The notes under the pieces were generated by a model. That model was not told the origin of the DNA and did no database searches. It was given only the letters and a program-made list of their open reading frames with translations. A DNA stretch of 64,000 bases, taken from the NCBI RefSeq assembly GCF_003952165.1, contig NZ_RXFT01000015.1, positions 62,001 to 126,000 on the forward strand, in the 5' to 3' direction. A program made the position numbers and the translations under genes. This document shows, in pieces, positions 9,526 to 17,704 of the stretch; within the stretch, counting starts at the first letter, position 1; every line of letters begins with the position of its first letter. Source of the DNA: Variovorax guangxiensis. Its GTDB lineage: Bacteria; Pseudomonadota; Gammaproteobacteria; Burkholderiales; Burkholderiaceae_C.

Positions 9526-10373
9526 GCCGCAGCCCTCACGCCGAAGCGCATGCCGCGCTCGCGCAGCCATCGCCGGTAGGTGACGGAGGAGGTATCGCCG
9601 CGCGTGGGCGTCTCGGCGCGGCCTTCGAGCGGCATGCGCTTGAAGGCGTGGTTCTCCAGGATGGGCTTGTCCTGCCCGAAGATGGTGTGCTGGAAGGCGA
9701 TGAGCTCGGCATCGGTGGAGCGGTCGTCGTAGCAGGCCAGCAGGGTGTGGGCGATCACGTGTTCCTCGTCGACCGGCTGCAGGAAGATGCCGATCGCATC
9801 GAGCTCGCCCGCGCGGAAGCTGCTCTTGTAGAGCATGGCCGAGAAGGGCTGCATCACGCGGTACTTGTAGAGCACCTCGCTGCCCGAGGCGTCGTGCGCG
9901 GCGGAGGCGCGCGGCTGCCAGAAGCGGCAGTCGGTGGCCCAGATCTCGCCGGTGGCGGGCTCCACCTGCACCTGGTACTGTGCGACCTCGGTGTGCGGCA
10001 CTTTGCCAAGGTAGTCGGCATGCACGAAGGGAAAATGCGCCATGTCGAGAAAGTTCTCGATCACCCGCAGGCCCGACACCGCGACGCCGATGCCGCCGCA
10101 GTCCACGCGGCGGCGGCCGGGTTCGCCGTATTCGGGAAAGTCGAACAGCGGGCGGGCGGGGCGGCCGCTCGGGCAGACCCAGAGATAGCCGTAGCTGGAT
10201 TGCACGGCGAGCGGGGTGTCGCCGAGGCTGCAGCGGGGAGCGCCGTCGGCATCGGTCGACAGCCGCACGGTTTCGCCGAGCAGCCGGGTTTCGCGCGAGG
10301 CCGTTGGCGCCGGCGCGGGGCCGACGACCAGCCAGTCGTCGAGCATGTTGGGATCGTCGGTGACGAAGGGCAT
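9522..10373 (-). CDS. Rieske-type oxygenase catalytic subunit lacking its own Rieske domain (NdmC-like)
   Basis: A 283-residue protein with the mononuclear non-haem iron domain of VanA-type Rieske oxygenases. The motif ENFLDMAHFPFVH gives the bridging Asp110 and ligands His113 and His118; a likely third ligand is Asp235 in GQDKPILEN. The N-terminus keeps the flanking strands (DDWLVV, TRLLGETVRLSTDADG, YGYLWV) but the CxH...CxxH cluster region expected between them is cleanly absent. A separate gene 14 nt upstream encodes a Rieske domain, and the next gene is a GST. Together these features recall NdmC/NdmE demethylases. The substrate is unknown; nearby formaldehyde genes suggest N- or O-demethylation. 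The frame is open upstream, but ATG 10373 fits the domain and gene spacing. Confidence 0.85.
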   Translation of the reverse strand: MPFVTDDPNMLDDWLVVGPAPAPTASRETRLLGETVRLSTDADGAPRCSLGDTPLAVQSSYGYLWVCPSGRPARPLFDFPEYGEPGRRRVDCGGIGVAVSGLRVIENFLDMAHFPFVHADYLGKVPHTEVAQYQVQVEPATGEIWATDCRFWQPRASAAHDASGSEVLYKYRVMQPFSAMLYKSSFRAGELDAIGIFLQPVDEEHVIAHTLLACYDDRSTDAELIAFQHTIFGQDKPILENHAFKRMPLEGRAETPTRGDTSSVTYRRWLRERGMRFGVRAAA

Positions 10374-10387
10374 GGGTTTCTCTTCTT

Positions 10388-11062
10388 TCAACCCTGGGGC
10401 AGGGCTTCGATTTCGGTGCGCAGCTGGCGGGCAGCTGCGTGCAAGGCTTTCATGGCGGCCGAACCGGAGGCTGCTTCCGTCCACAGGTGGATGAAGGCGA
10501 GCCGGGGCTGGGCGTCGAGGACGAGGGCGACGGTTTCCGTGCCGCCGAGCCGGCCCCGCCAGGAGCAGGAAACCCTGGCCATGCCGTGGCTCTCCAGCGC
10601 TTCACGAGCGGCCTGGGCGGGCGCGCGAACCGTCAGCGTGCGGCAGAAGTGCCAGCCGGTGGGAACGGCATCGCGCAGTTCGTCTGGAACCGGCGCAGCC
10701 TCGGGCGAAAGATTCACCCACAGCATCCCGGCCGCCTCCGCCGTGCCGAAGGTCTTCGCGCAGACGTTGCGCGGCGCCTGCATGGCCGGGTGCGCCGGAA
10801 TGCTGGTGCACTGCCCGCTGCCGGCCTCGTACTGCCAGCCGTGGTAGGCGCAGGCCAGGCGGTTGTCGATGACCTGCCCGAGCGTGAAGCGCACGCTGCG
10901 GTGCGGGCAGCGGTTTTCCCAGGCTTGGGCGGTGCCGTCGGCGGCGCGCCAGAGCGCAAATTCCTGGCCTTCGGCGAAGCCGGCGACGATGTTGGCGCCC
11001 GGGCGCAGGTCGGCCGAGCGTGCCACGGGGTGCCACGCGGCCGTGTGTTGTGGAGTGTTCAT
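10388..11062 (-). CDS. Stand-alone Rieske [2Fe-2S] protein, probable electron-transfer subunit of the split oxygenase
   Basis: A 224-residue protein. Residues 10-110 are a Rieske domain with ligands Cys52-Pro-His54 and Cys71-Ala-Tyr-His74, in oxygenase-type context (CPHRSVRFTLG, CAYHGWQY). Residues ~112-224 form a second region (WRGRLGGTETVALVLD, AFIHLWTEA) with no iron-ligand motif that I can see; it might be a shrunken catalytic or docking domain. Normally Rieske and catalytic domains are one polypeptide; here the catalytic part is encoded by the next gene, 14 nt away. It is the first gene of the unit and is divergent from a LysR gene. No flavin reductase lies nearby, so electrons must come from elsewhere. 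Confidence 0.85.
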   Translation of the reverse strand: MNTPQHTAAWHPVARSADLRPGANIVAGFAEGQEFALWRAADGTAQAWENRCPHRSVRFTLGQVIDNRLACAYHGWQYEAGSGQCTSIPAHPAMQAPRNVCAKTFGTAEAAGMLWVNLSPEAAPVPDELRDAVPTGWHFCRTLTVRAPAQAAREALESHGMARVSCSWRGRLGGTETVALVLDAQPRLAFIHLWTEAASGSAAMKALHAAARQLRTEIEALPQG

Positions 11063-11132
11063 GGAGGGATCGTGGGAAGCGAACTGTTCGCCGGTGATAC
11101 CGTACCGTTTCCGCCGCACCGATGAAAGTCAC

Positions 11133-11154
11133 ATGAAGAGACGCTGCTTTTCAT
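11133..11154. promoter_or_regulatory. Possible LysR operator between the LysR gene and the split-Rieske operon
   Basis: In the 111-nt divergent gap, ATGAAGAG (11133-11140) and CTTTTCAT (11147-11154) form a near-perfect inverted pair around a 6-nt spacer. Position and symmetry suit a LysR-type activator site shared by both promoters. No -35/-10 pair is clear enough to name. Confidence 0.35.
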
Positions 11155-11173
11155 TCCTGCAACGCTGGGCCGC

Positions 11174-12142
11174 ATGAGCCGCATCGATCTCGCCCTGGTC
11201 GAGGCTTTCGTGCTGATTGCCCACAGCGGCAGCCTCACCAAGGCCGAAAGCCTCTCCGGCGTTTCCAAGGCCACCCTGAGCCGGCAGCTCACGCGGCTGG
11301 AGGAACTGCTTGGCGCGCAACTGCTGCTGCGCAGCCCGCGCCGCATCTCGCTCACCGAGGCCGGCCGCGCGTTTCTTGTGCGCGGCGAAGGGCTGCTCGA
11401 CGAGGTGAAGGGCCGACTCGAAGAGGCCAGCACCGAGGTCCACGCGCTGACGACGGGCGTGTCGGGCAGCCTCTCGCTGCTGTCGGACACGCAGTTCAGC
11501 ACCTCCTTCGTCTGCCATGTGGTCAAGCTGTTCCTCGAGGAGCATCCGCACGTGTGCTGCCAGCTCGACGTGGCCAGCGGCTTCCATGCGCCTCGGATCG
11601 GCGACGTCGACTGCTACGTGTGCTCCGAGCCGCCCGAGGCGCCGAACCTCGTGGCTCGCCTGCTGGGGCGGCTGAGCTACGGGCTGTATGCGAGCCCGCA
11701 GTACCTGGCGCGGCACGGGGTGCCCTCGTCACCCGATGAGCTGGTGGCGCACCAGTCCATCGTGATGAAGGAGCCTTCGGAGCGCTCGCAGGTGCTGCTG
11801 GTGTCGGGCGCGGCCAGCTTCGCGTTCGGCCCCGAGCCGGCCTTCGAGACCAACGACCACTGGGTGATGAAGACCTTCTGCATCGACGGCCTGGGCATCG
11901 CGCTGTTGCCCGCCTTCTTCGTGCGGCCCGAACTGGAGCAGGGCGTGCTGGTGCCGGTGCTGCCGCAGTGGCAGCCGGAGCCGCGGCGCATCTACTGCGC
12001 CTACCAGCGGCAGCGCTACATGGGGCGGAAGCTGCGCTCCTTCGTCGACCTGATGGCGCGCTGCGTGGTCGACATCGACTCGTACAACTACTACGTCGGC
12101 TCGTCCGCCGCGCGCAGGCGCAGGACGGCCGCGAGACCATAA
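11174..12142 (+). CDS. LysR-family transcriptional regulator
   Basis: A 322-residue LysR-type regulator. The N-terminal winged helix-turn-helix reads LVEAFVLIAHSGSLTKAESL, then GVSKATLSRQLTRLEELLG and the wing RRISLTEAGRAFL. The C-terminal effector-binding domain follows from about residue 92 (SGSLSLLSDTQF) and ends in a basic, non-conserved tail. It is transcribed away from the Rieske/oxygenase/GST/adhC/fghA unit across a 111-nt gap, the standard arrangement for a LysR protein that activates its divergent neighbour. The effector would be the unknown demethylase substrate or product. aroQ starts 37 nt downstream but is probably unrelated. Confidence 0.92.
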   Translation: MSRIDLALVEAFVLIAHSGSLTKAESLSGVSKATLSRQLTRLEELLGAQLLLRSPRRISLTEAGRAFLVRGEGLLDEVKGRLEEASTEVHALTTGVSGSLSLLSDTQFSTSFVCHVVKLFLEEHPHVCCQLDVASGFHAPRIGDVDCYVCSEPPEAPNLVARLLGRLSYGLYASPQYLARHGVPSSPDELVAHQSIVMKEPSERSQVLLVSGAASFAFGPEPAFETNDHWVMKTFCIDGLGIALLPAFFVRPELEQGVLVPVLPQWQPEPRRIYCAYQRQRYMGRKLRSFVDLMARCVVDIDSYNYYVGSSAARRRRTAARP

Positions 12143-12179
12143 TCGGCCTCCGTTCGCCAGATTCCCCCAGACAACCATC

Positions 12180-12620
12180 ATGAAGAAGATCCTCGTCCTC
12201 AACGGCCCCAACCTCAACCTGCTCGGCACGCGCGAGCCCGAACAGTACGGACGCGACACGCTGGCCGACGTCGAGCGCCTGTGCAAGGAAACGGGCGCGA
12301 AGTTCGGCGTCGAGATCGAATGCCGCCAGTCGAACCATGAAGGCGTGCTGATCGACTGGATCCAGGAGGCCGGCCGCGAAGTGGCGGCGGGCAACATGAT
12401 CGGCGTGGTGATGAACCCCGGCGCCTACACCCACACCTCGATCGCGCTGCACGACGCCATCAAGGGCGCGAGCGTGCCGCTGATCGAACTGCACATCTCG
12501 AACGTGCATGCGCGCGAGGAGTTCCGCCACCACTCGTACATCTCGCCGGCGGCGAAGGGCATCATCGTGGGGCTGGGCGTGAAGGGCTACATCCTCGCCA
12601 TCACGGCGCTGGCGGCCTGA
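12180..12620 (+). CDS. aroQ: 3-dehydroquinate dehydratase, type II
   Basis: A 146-residue dodecamer-forming enzyme that dehydrates 3-dehydroquinate to 3-dehydroshikimate in the shikimate pathway. Type II hallmarks are LNGPNLNLLGTREPEQYG at the N-terminus (including the catalytic Tyr23), QSNHEG, NPGAYTHTS and the ELHISNVHAREEFRHHS lid/active-site segment with the catalytic histidine. Length is normal. It follows the LysR gene at a 37-nt gap, though a promoter of its own within the LysR 3' end is possible. It is convergent with spoVR, 18 nt away. Confidence 0.97.
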   Translation: MKKILVLNGPNLNLLGTREPEQYGRDTLADVERLCKETGAKFGVEIECRQSNHEGVLIDWIQEAGREVAAGNMIGVVMNPGAYTHTSIALHDAIKGASVPLIELHISNVHAREEFRHHSYISPAAKGIIVGLGVKGYILAITALAA

Positions 12621-12638
12621 CCCGAGCCCGCGGCGCGC

Positions 12639-14192
12639 TCAGTAGAGTTGTTTGGGCGCGGAGGCCTTCCAGCTGCGGCTGATGCGGCCCTGGCTGTCGA
12701 TGCTCTCCAGGTGCACGTCGAAGCCCCAGAGCCGGGCGACGTGCTTGAGCACTTCTTCGGCCGTGTCGTGCAGCGGCAGGTTGTTGCGCTGCGTGTGGCG
12801 CAGCGTCAGCGAGCGGTCGCCGCGCATGGCCACGTTCCACACCTGGATGTCGGGCTCGCGGCTTCCCATGTCGTACTGGCGTGAAAGCGATTCGCGCAGC
12901 GCGTGGTAGCCGCTGTCGTCGTGGATGGCCGATACCTCCAGTTCCGATTCGCTCTGGAAGTCGCGGATCGCGAAGAAGCGGAAGTCGCGCATCGTCTTCG
13001 GACTCAGGAACTGGCCGATGAAGCTCTCGTCCTTGAAGTTGCGCATCGCGTAGTCGAGCGTGCGCAGCCAGTCGGTGCCCGCGAAGTCGGGGAACCAGCG
13101 GCGGTCTTCCTCGGTGGGCTTCTCGCAGATGCGCCGCAGGTCGGTGTACATCGCGAAGCCCAGCGCGTACGGATTGATGCCGCTGTAGGCGCGGTGGCCC
13201 ACCGGCGGCTGGAAGATCACGCCCGTGTGGGAGCTGAGCCATTCCATCATGAAGCCGTCGGCGAGCTGGCCGCGGTCGTACATGGTGTTGAGCAGCGTGT
13301 AGTGCCAGAAGGTGGCCCAGCCTTCGTTCATGACCTGGGTCTGGCGCTGCGGGTAGAAGTACTGCGCGATCTTGCGCACGATGCGCACCACCTCGCGCTG
13401 CCACGGCTCCAGCAGCGCGGCGTTCTTCTCGATGAAGTAGAGCAGGTTCTCCTGCGGCTCCAACGGAAAGCGCTTGGCAGCGTCGGCCTCGGCCGCCTGC
13501 TCGCTCTTGCGCGGCAGCGTGCGCCAGAGGTCGTTCACCTGCTGCTGCATGTGGCGCTCGCGTTCGGCGCGCTGGGCGGCTTCCTGCGCCAGCGAGCGCT
13601 TCTGCGGGCGGCGATAGCGGTCGACGCCGTAGTTCATCAACGCATGGCAGGAGTCGAGCAGTTCTTCCACCGCGTCCAGCCCGTGGCGCTCCTCGCACTC
13701 GGCGATGTAGTGCCGCGCGTACACCAGGTAGTCGATGATGGACGAGGCGTCGGTCCACATCCGGAACAGGTAATTGCCCTTGAAGAAGCTGTTGTGGCCG
13801 TAGGCCGCGTGCGCGATCACCAGGGCCTGCATGGCCATGGTGTTCTCCTCCATCAGGTAGGCGATGCAGGGGTCGGAGTTGATGACGATCTCGTAGGCCA
13901 GCCCCATGTGGCCGCGCTTGTAGTTCTTCTCGGTCGAGATGAACTGCTTTCCGTACGACCAGTGCCGGTAGATCATGGGCATGCCCACGCTGGCGTAGGC
14001 GTCCATCATCTGCTCGGCGGTGATGACTTCGAGCTGGTTCGCGTACACGTCCAGGCCGTAGCCCCGGGCCGTCTTGGCGATTTCCGAGTGGTAGGTCTCG
14101 ATGAGCTCGAAGGTCCAGTCGGAAGGGCTGGGCAGGCGCTCCAGCCGGGGCAGGCTGGTGGCCGGAGGAGGGGCGGTGATGGCGGTGTTCAT
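12639..14192 (-). CDS. SpoVR-family protein (YcgB-like)
   Basis: A 517-residue cytoplasmic protein of the SpoVR/YcgB family. Recognisable parts are DWTFELIETYHSEIAKTARGYGLDVY near the start, GMPMIYRHWSYGK, the NSDPCIAYLMEEN region, the HAAYGHNSFFKGNYLF block, NEGWATFWHYTLLNTMYD and a C-terminal domain from about residue 430. The family is conserved with PrkA and YeaH in bacteria that do not sporulate; its biochemical activity is unsettled. The start overlaps the stop of the yeaH gene (ATGA at 14192), so the two are coupled. It is the last gene of the prkA-yeaH-spoVR unit. Confidence 0.93.
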   Translation of the reverse strand: MNTAITAPPPATSLPRLERLPSPSDWTFELIETYHSEIAKTARGYGLDVYANQLEVITAEQMMDAYASVGMPMIYRHWSYGKQFISTEKNYKRGHMGLAYEIVINSDPCIAYLMEENTMAMQALVIAHAAYGHNSFFKGNYLFRMWTDASSIIDYLVYARHYIAECEERHGLDAVEELLDSCHALMNYGVDRYRRPQKRSLAQEAAQRAERERHMQQQVNDLWRTLPRKSEQAAEADAAKRFPLEPQENLLYFIEKNAALLEPWQREVVRIVRKIAQYFYPQRQTQVMNEGWATFWHYTLLNTMYDRGQLADGFMMEWLSSHTGVIFQPPVGHRAYSGINPYALGFAMYTDLRRICEKPTEEDRRWFPDFAGTDWLRTLDYAMRNFKDESFIGQFLSPKTMRDFRFFAIRDFQSESELEVSAIHDDSGYHALRESLSRQYDMGSREPDIQVWNVAMRGDRSLTLRHTQRNNLPLHDTAEEVLKHVARLWGFDVHLESIDSQGRISRSWKASAPKQLY

Positions 14193-15481
14193 GACGTGAC
14201 CCCTTCCTTCTTGAACAGGTCGCGGAAGACCGGGTAGATGTCTTGAGCGTCGGACACCTTGCGCATCGCGAAGTTGGGCTCCACGCCTTCGAGCTGCTGG
14301 TATTCCTGCCACAGGTTCTGCTCGGTCTCGGCCACCTGCACGTAGGCGTAGTAGCGCACGACCGGCAGAATGTTCTCGACCAGCAGCTCGCGGCAGCGGC
14401 CGCTGTCCTGGTGCCAGTTGTCGCCGTCGCTGGCCTGCGCGCCGTACACGTTCCATTCGCCGCTGGGGTAGCGCGCCTTAATGATCTCGTCCATCAGCAC
14501 CAGCGCGCTGGACACCACCGTGCCGCCGGTCTCGGTGGCGTGGAAGAACTCTTCCTCGCTCACTTCCTGCGCCTGCGTGTGGTGGCGCAGGAAGACCAGG
14601 TCGATCTTCTCGTAGTGCCGCGTGAGGAACATGTACAGCAGCATGAAGAAGCGCTTGGCCATGTCCTTGCGCGCCTCGTCCATCGAGCCCGACACGTCCA
14701 TGAGACAGAACATCACGGCCTTGGCGCTGGGCACCGGTGTCTTCACGCGGTTGCGGTAGCGCAGGTCGATGGGGTCGATGTAGGGCACGTGCCGCATGGT
14801 GCGGCGCACTTCGGCGATGCGCTCTTCCGTCTCGCGGATTTCCTTCTGGATGAAGGGCTGCTCGACCTGCGGATGCTTGCGCAGGCTTTCGAGGTGCGCC
14901 TCCAGCCGCTTGAGCTCCTTGCGCGGCTCGCCGCCCAGCGCGATGCGGCGGGCGAGGGCGCCGCGCATCGAGCGCACCACGTGCAGGTTGTTGGGCGAGC
15001 CGTCGCTGGTGAAGCCTGCGCGGTGGCTCTTCCACTCGGGCACGTCGGCGATCTGCGTGCGGATGAGGTGGGGCAGCGCGAGGTCGTCGAAGAAGACGCG
15101 CATGAACTCCTCGCGCGTGAGGCGGAAGACGAAGTCGTCCTCGCCTTCGCCGCTGTCGCTGGCCTCTCCGCTGCCGGAGCCGCCTCCGCCGCCGCCTTCA
15201 GGCCGCTTGATGCGGTCGCCCTTCAGGTACTCCTGGTTGCCGGGGTGGACGTACTCGCGGTCGCCGCCGCGGGCGTGGCCGAACACGGGCTCCGACACGT
15301 CGTGGCGCGGCAGCGTCACATCTTCGCCCTGCTCCAGTTCGCGAATGTTGCGGCCGCTGACGGCGCGCCTCACCGCTTCCTGGATCTGCCCCTTGTAGCG
15401 CCTGAGGAAGCGCTCGCGGTTGCCGATGGACTTGTTCTTGCCCGACAGGCGGCGGTCGATGATCTGCTGCAGGATGGCCAC
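14189..15481 (-). CDS. yeaH: YeaH/YhbH family protein (DUF444, VWA-like)
   Basis: A 430-residue protein of the DUF444 family. The N-terminus IIDRRLSGKNKSIGNRERFLRRY and the basic block IREAVRR-like region are typical. The centre has a low-complexity Gly/Ser/Glu stretch (around residues 95-115), and the C-terminal half contains a von Willebrand factor A-like fold beginning FCLMDVSGSMDEARKDMAKRFF, whose DxSxS is a metal-ion-dependent adhesion site. In E. coli YeaH is encoded with the PrkA-like kinase YeaG and is induced in nitrogen starvation and stationary phase. It is coupled to spoVR downstream and separated from prkA by repeat copy B. Confidence 0.93.
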   Translation of the reverse strand: MAILQQIIDRRLSGKNKSIGNRERFLRRYKGQIQEAVRRAVSGRNIRELEQGEDVTLPRHDVSEPVFGHARGGDREYVHPGNQEYLKGDRIKRPEGGGGGGSGSGEASDSGEGEDDFVFRLTREEFMRVFFDDLALPHLIRTQIADVPEWKSHRAGFTSDGSPNNLHVVRSMRGALARRIALGGEPRKELKRLEAHLESLRKHPQVEQPFIQKEIRETEERIAEVRRTMRHVPYIDPIDLRYRNRVKTPVPSAKAVMFCLMDVSGSMDEARKDMAKRFFMLLYMFLTRHYEKIDLVFLRHHTQAQEVSEEEFFHATETGGTVVSSALVLMDEIIKARYPSGEWNVYGAQASDGDNWHQDSGRCRELLVENILPVVRYYAYVQVAETEQNLWQEYQQLEGVEPNFAMRKVSDAQDIYPVFRDLFKKEGVTS

Positions 15482-15529
15482 GATGTGTCTACTCCCTTAG
15501 TGACGGATCAGGCCGCGTCCCTTCGTGAA

Positions 15530-15622
15530 ACGCCGCGGAACCGGCTTTGCCGGGCCGCTGGCGTTGCCCCCTGCAAGGGGGTTGGCGAAGCGACACGAAG
15601 TGCGCGAAGCCTGGGGGTGTGC
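15530..15622 (-). repeat. Dispersed three-hairpin intergenic element, copy B
   Basis: About 93 nt, highly similar to copies at 7638, 31310 and 39466. Read on the prkA strand it begins 4 nt after the prkA stop codon and fills most of the gap before yeaH. The GCGCAC-TTC-GTGTCGC hairpin, the CCCCC/GGGGG hairpin and the CCGGC-AAA-GCCGG hairpin are all intact. Confidence 0.85.
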
Positions 15623-15626
15623 CATG

Positions 15627-17549
15627 TCATGAGCTCTTACGCACCCGCAGATACCACTCGCACAGCAGGCGCACCTGCTTGGCCGTATAGCCCTTCTCGA
15701 CCATGCGGGTCACGAAGTCCTCGTGCTTCTTCTGCTCGTCGGCGCTGCTCTTGGTGTTGAAGCTGATCACCGGCAGCAGCTCTTCGGTGTTGGAGAACAT
15801 CTTCTTCTCGATCACCGAGCGCAGCTTCTCGTAGCTGGTCCACGCCGGGTTGCGCCCTGCGTTGCCGGCCCGCGCGCGCAGCACGAAGTTGACGATCTCG
15901 TTGCGGAAGTCCTTCGGGTTGCCGATGCCGGCGGGCCGCTCGATCTTCTCGAGTTCGGCGTTGAGCGAGGCGCGGTCGAAGACTTCGCCGGTGTCCACGT
16001 CGCGGAACTCCTGGTCCTGGATCCAGTAGTCGGCGTAGGTGACGTAGCGGTCGAAGATGTTCTGGCCGTACTCGCTGTAGCTCTCGAGGTAGGCGGTCTG
16101 GATCTCCTTGCCGATGAACTCCGCATAGCGCGGCGCCAGAAGCTCCTTGATGTAGCTGATGTACTTCTGCTCGACTTCCGGCGGGAACTGCTCGCGCTCG
16201 ATCTGCTGCTCGAGCACGTACATCAGGTGCACCGGGTTGGCGGCCACCTCGGAGCTGTCGAAGTTGAAGACCTTGGAGATGATCTTGAAGGCGAAGCGCG
16301 TGGAGACGCCGCTCATGCCTTCGTCGACGCCCGCGTAGTCGCGGTACTCCTGGATCGACTTGGCCTTGGGGTCGGTGTCCTTGAGGTTCTCGCCGTCGTA
16401 TACCTGCATCTTGCTGAAGGTGCTGGAGTTCTCCGGCTCCTTCAGGCGGGTGAGCACCGAGAGCTGGGCCATCATGCGCAGCGTTCCGGGGGCGCAGGGA
16501 GCGTTGGCGAGCGAGGAGTTGCGCACCAGTTTCTCGTAGATCTTGATCTCTTCCGAGGCCCGCAGGCAGTAGGGCACCTTGACGATGTAGATCCGGTCGA
16601 GGAAAGCCTCGTTGTTCTTGTTGTTGCGGAAAGCTTTCCACTCGCTCTCGTTGCTGTGCGCGAGCACGATGCCGTCGAAGGGTATGGCGCCGAAGCCTTC
16701 GGTACCCTTGAAGTTGCCTTCCTGGGTGGCCGTCAACAGCGGGTGCAGCACCTTGATGGGCGCCTTGAACATTTCCACGAACTCCAGCAGGCCCTGGTTG
16801 GCCAGGCACAGGCCACCGGAGTAGGAGTAGGCGTCGGGGTCGTCCTGGGCGAAGGTCTCGAGCTTGCGGATGTCGACCTTGCCGACCAGCGAGGAGATGT
16901 CCTGGTTGTTCTCGTCGCCGGGCTCGGTCTTGGCGACCGCGATCTGCCGCAGCACCGAGGGAAAGCGCTTGACCACCTTGAACTGGCGGATGTCGCCGCC
17001 GTACTCCTCGAGCCGCTTGACGGCCCAGGGAGAGAGAATTCGATTCAGGTAGCGGCTCGGGATGCCGTATTCCTTTTCAAGGATCTCGCCGTCCTCGACC
17101 GCGCTGAAGAGGCCCAGCGGCGATTCGTTCACCGGCGAGCCCTGGATGGCATAGAAGGGCACGTGCTCCATGAGCTGCTTCAGGCGCTCCGCGATGGAGC
17201 TCTTGCCGCCGCCCACCGGGCCCAGCAGGTAAAGGATTTGCTTCTTTTCTTCCAGTCCCTGCGCGGCGTGGCGGAAATAGGACACCACTTGTTCTATGGC
17301 GTCTTCCATGCCATAGAACTCCTTGAATGCCGGATAGATCTTGATGACCTTGTTCGCGAAGATGCGCGAAAGGCGGGGGTCGTTGCGGGTGTCGACCAGC
17401 TGGGGCTCGCCGATGGCCTTGAGCATGCGCTCGGAGGCAGTGGCGTACGCCATGGGATCACGCTTGCAGGTGTCCAGGTAATCCTGCAGCGAGATGACTT
17501 CCTCGCGGGTGCGCTCGTAGCGGGCGGCAAAGTTGCTGATCACATCCAT
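15627..17549 (-). CDS. prkA: PrkA-family serine protein kinase / AAA+ protein
   Basis: A 640-residue protein of the PrkA (YeaG) family. An AAA-like nucleotide-binding region carries Walker A GPVGGGKSS at residues 110-118, with the family segments YAIQGSPVNESPLGLF and the downstream LVGKVDIRKLETF. The C-terminal PrkA domain (FEGENL-type YDGENLKDTDPKAKS, GVSTRFAFKII) follows. In other bacteria PrkA homologues phosphorylate proteins or act as AAA+ proteases, and take part in nutrient-stress responses; which activity dominates is unsettled. ATG 17549 follows a good GGAGG ribosome-binding site. It is the first gene of the prkA-yeaH-spoVR unit and has a long, AT-rich upstream region. Confidence 0.95.
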   Translation of the reverse strand: MDVISNFAARYERTREEVISLQDYLDTCKRDPMAYATASERMLKAIGEPQLVDTRNDPRLSRIFANKVIKIYPAFKEFYGMEDAIEQVVSYFRHAAQGLEEKKQILYLLGPVGGGKSSIAERLKQLMEHVPFYAIQGSPVNESPLGLFSAVEDGEILEKEYGIPSRYLNRILSPWAVKRLEEYGGDIRQFKVVKRFPSVLRQIAVAKTEPGDENNQDISSLVGKVDIRKLETFAQDDPDAYSYSGGLCLANQGLLEFVEMFKAPIKVLHPLLTATQEGNFKGTEGFGAIPFDGIVLAHSNESEWKAFRNNKNNEAFLDRIYIVKVPYCLRASEEIKIYEKLVRNSSLANAPCAPGTLRMMAQLSVLTRLKEPENSSTFSKMQVYDGENLKDTDPKAKSIQEYRDYAGVDEGMSGVSTRFAFKIISKVFNFDSSEVAANPVHLMYVLEQQIEREQFPPEVEQKYISYIKELLAPRYAEFIGKEIQTAYLESYSEYGQNIFDRYVTYADYWIQDQEFRDVDTGEVFDRASLNAELEKIERPAGIGNPKDFRNEIVNFVLRARAGNAGRNPAWTSYEKLRSVIEKKMFSNTEELLPVISFNTKSSADEQKKHEDFVTRMVEKGYTAKQVRLLCEWYLRVRKSS

Positions 17550-17690
17550 GGTCACGCCTCCTTCAGGTCGGTGGGCTTTTGGCCCGATGGCGTGCAGCAA
17601 AGGCCTTGCGCAACATTTAAAGGTGTGCCTGCCCATGGCTGCATGCCGTGGAAAACTCCCTTACAACAATCTGCTAACAATCAGCATAAA

Positions 17691-17704
17691 GCAAAGATTG
17701 AACC
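17691..17704 (-). promoter_or_regulatory. Weak candidate sigma-54 (-24/-12) site upstream of prkA
   Basis: On the minus strand GG (17704-17703) and GC (17692-17691) are separated by exactly 10 nt, with TTTGC at the -12 side, about 140 nt upstream of prkA. Spacing fits sigma-54 but the -24 box is poor (GGTTC in place of GGCAC). E. coli yeaG is known to be NtrC/sigma-54 dependent, which is the reason for looking. Confidence 0.25.
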
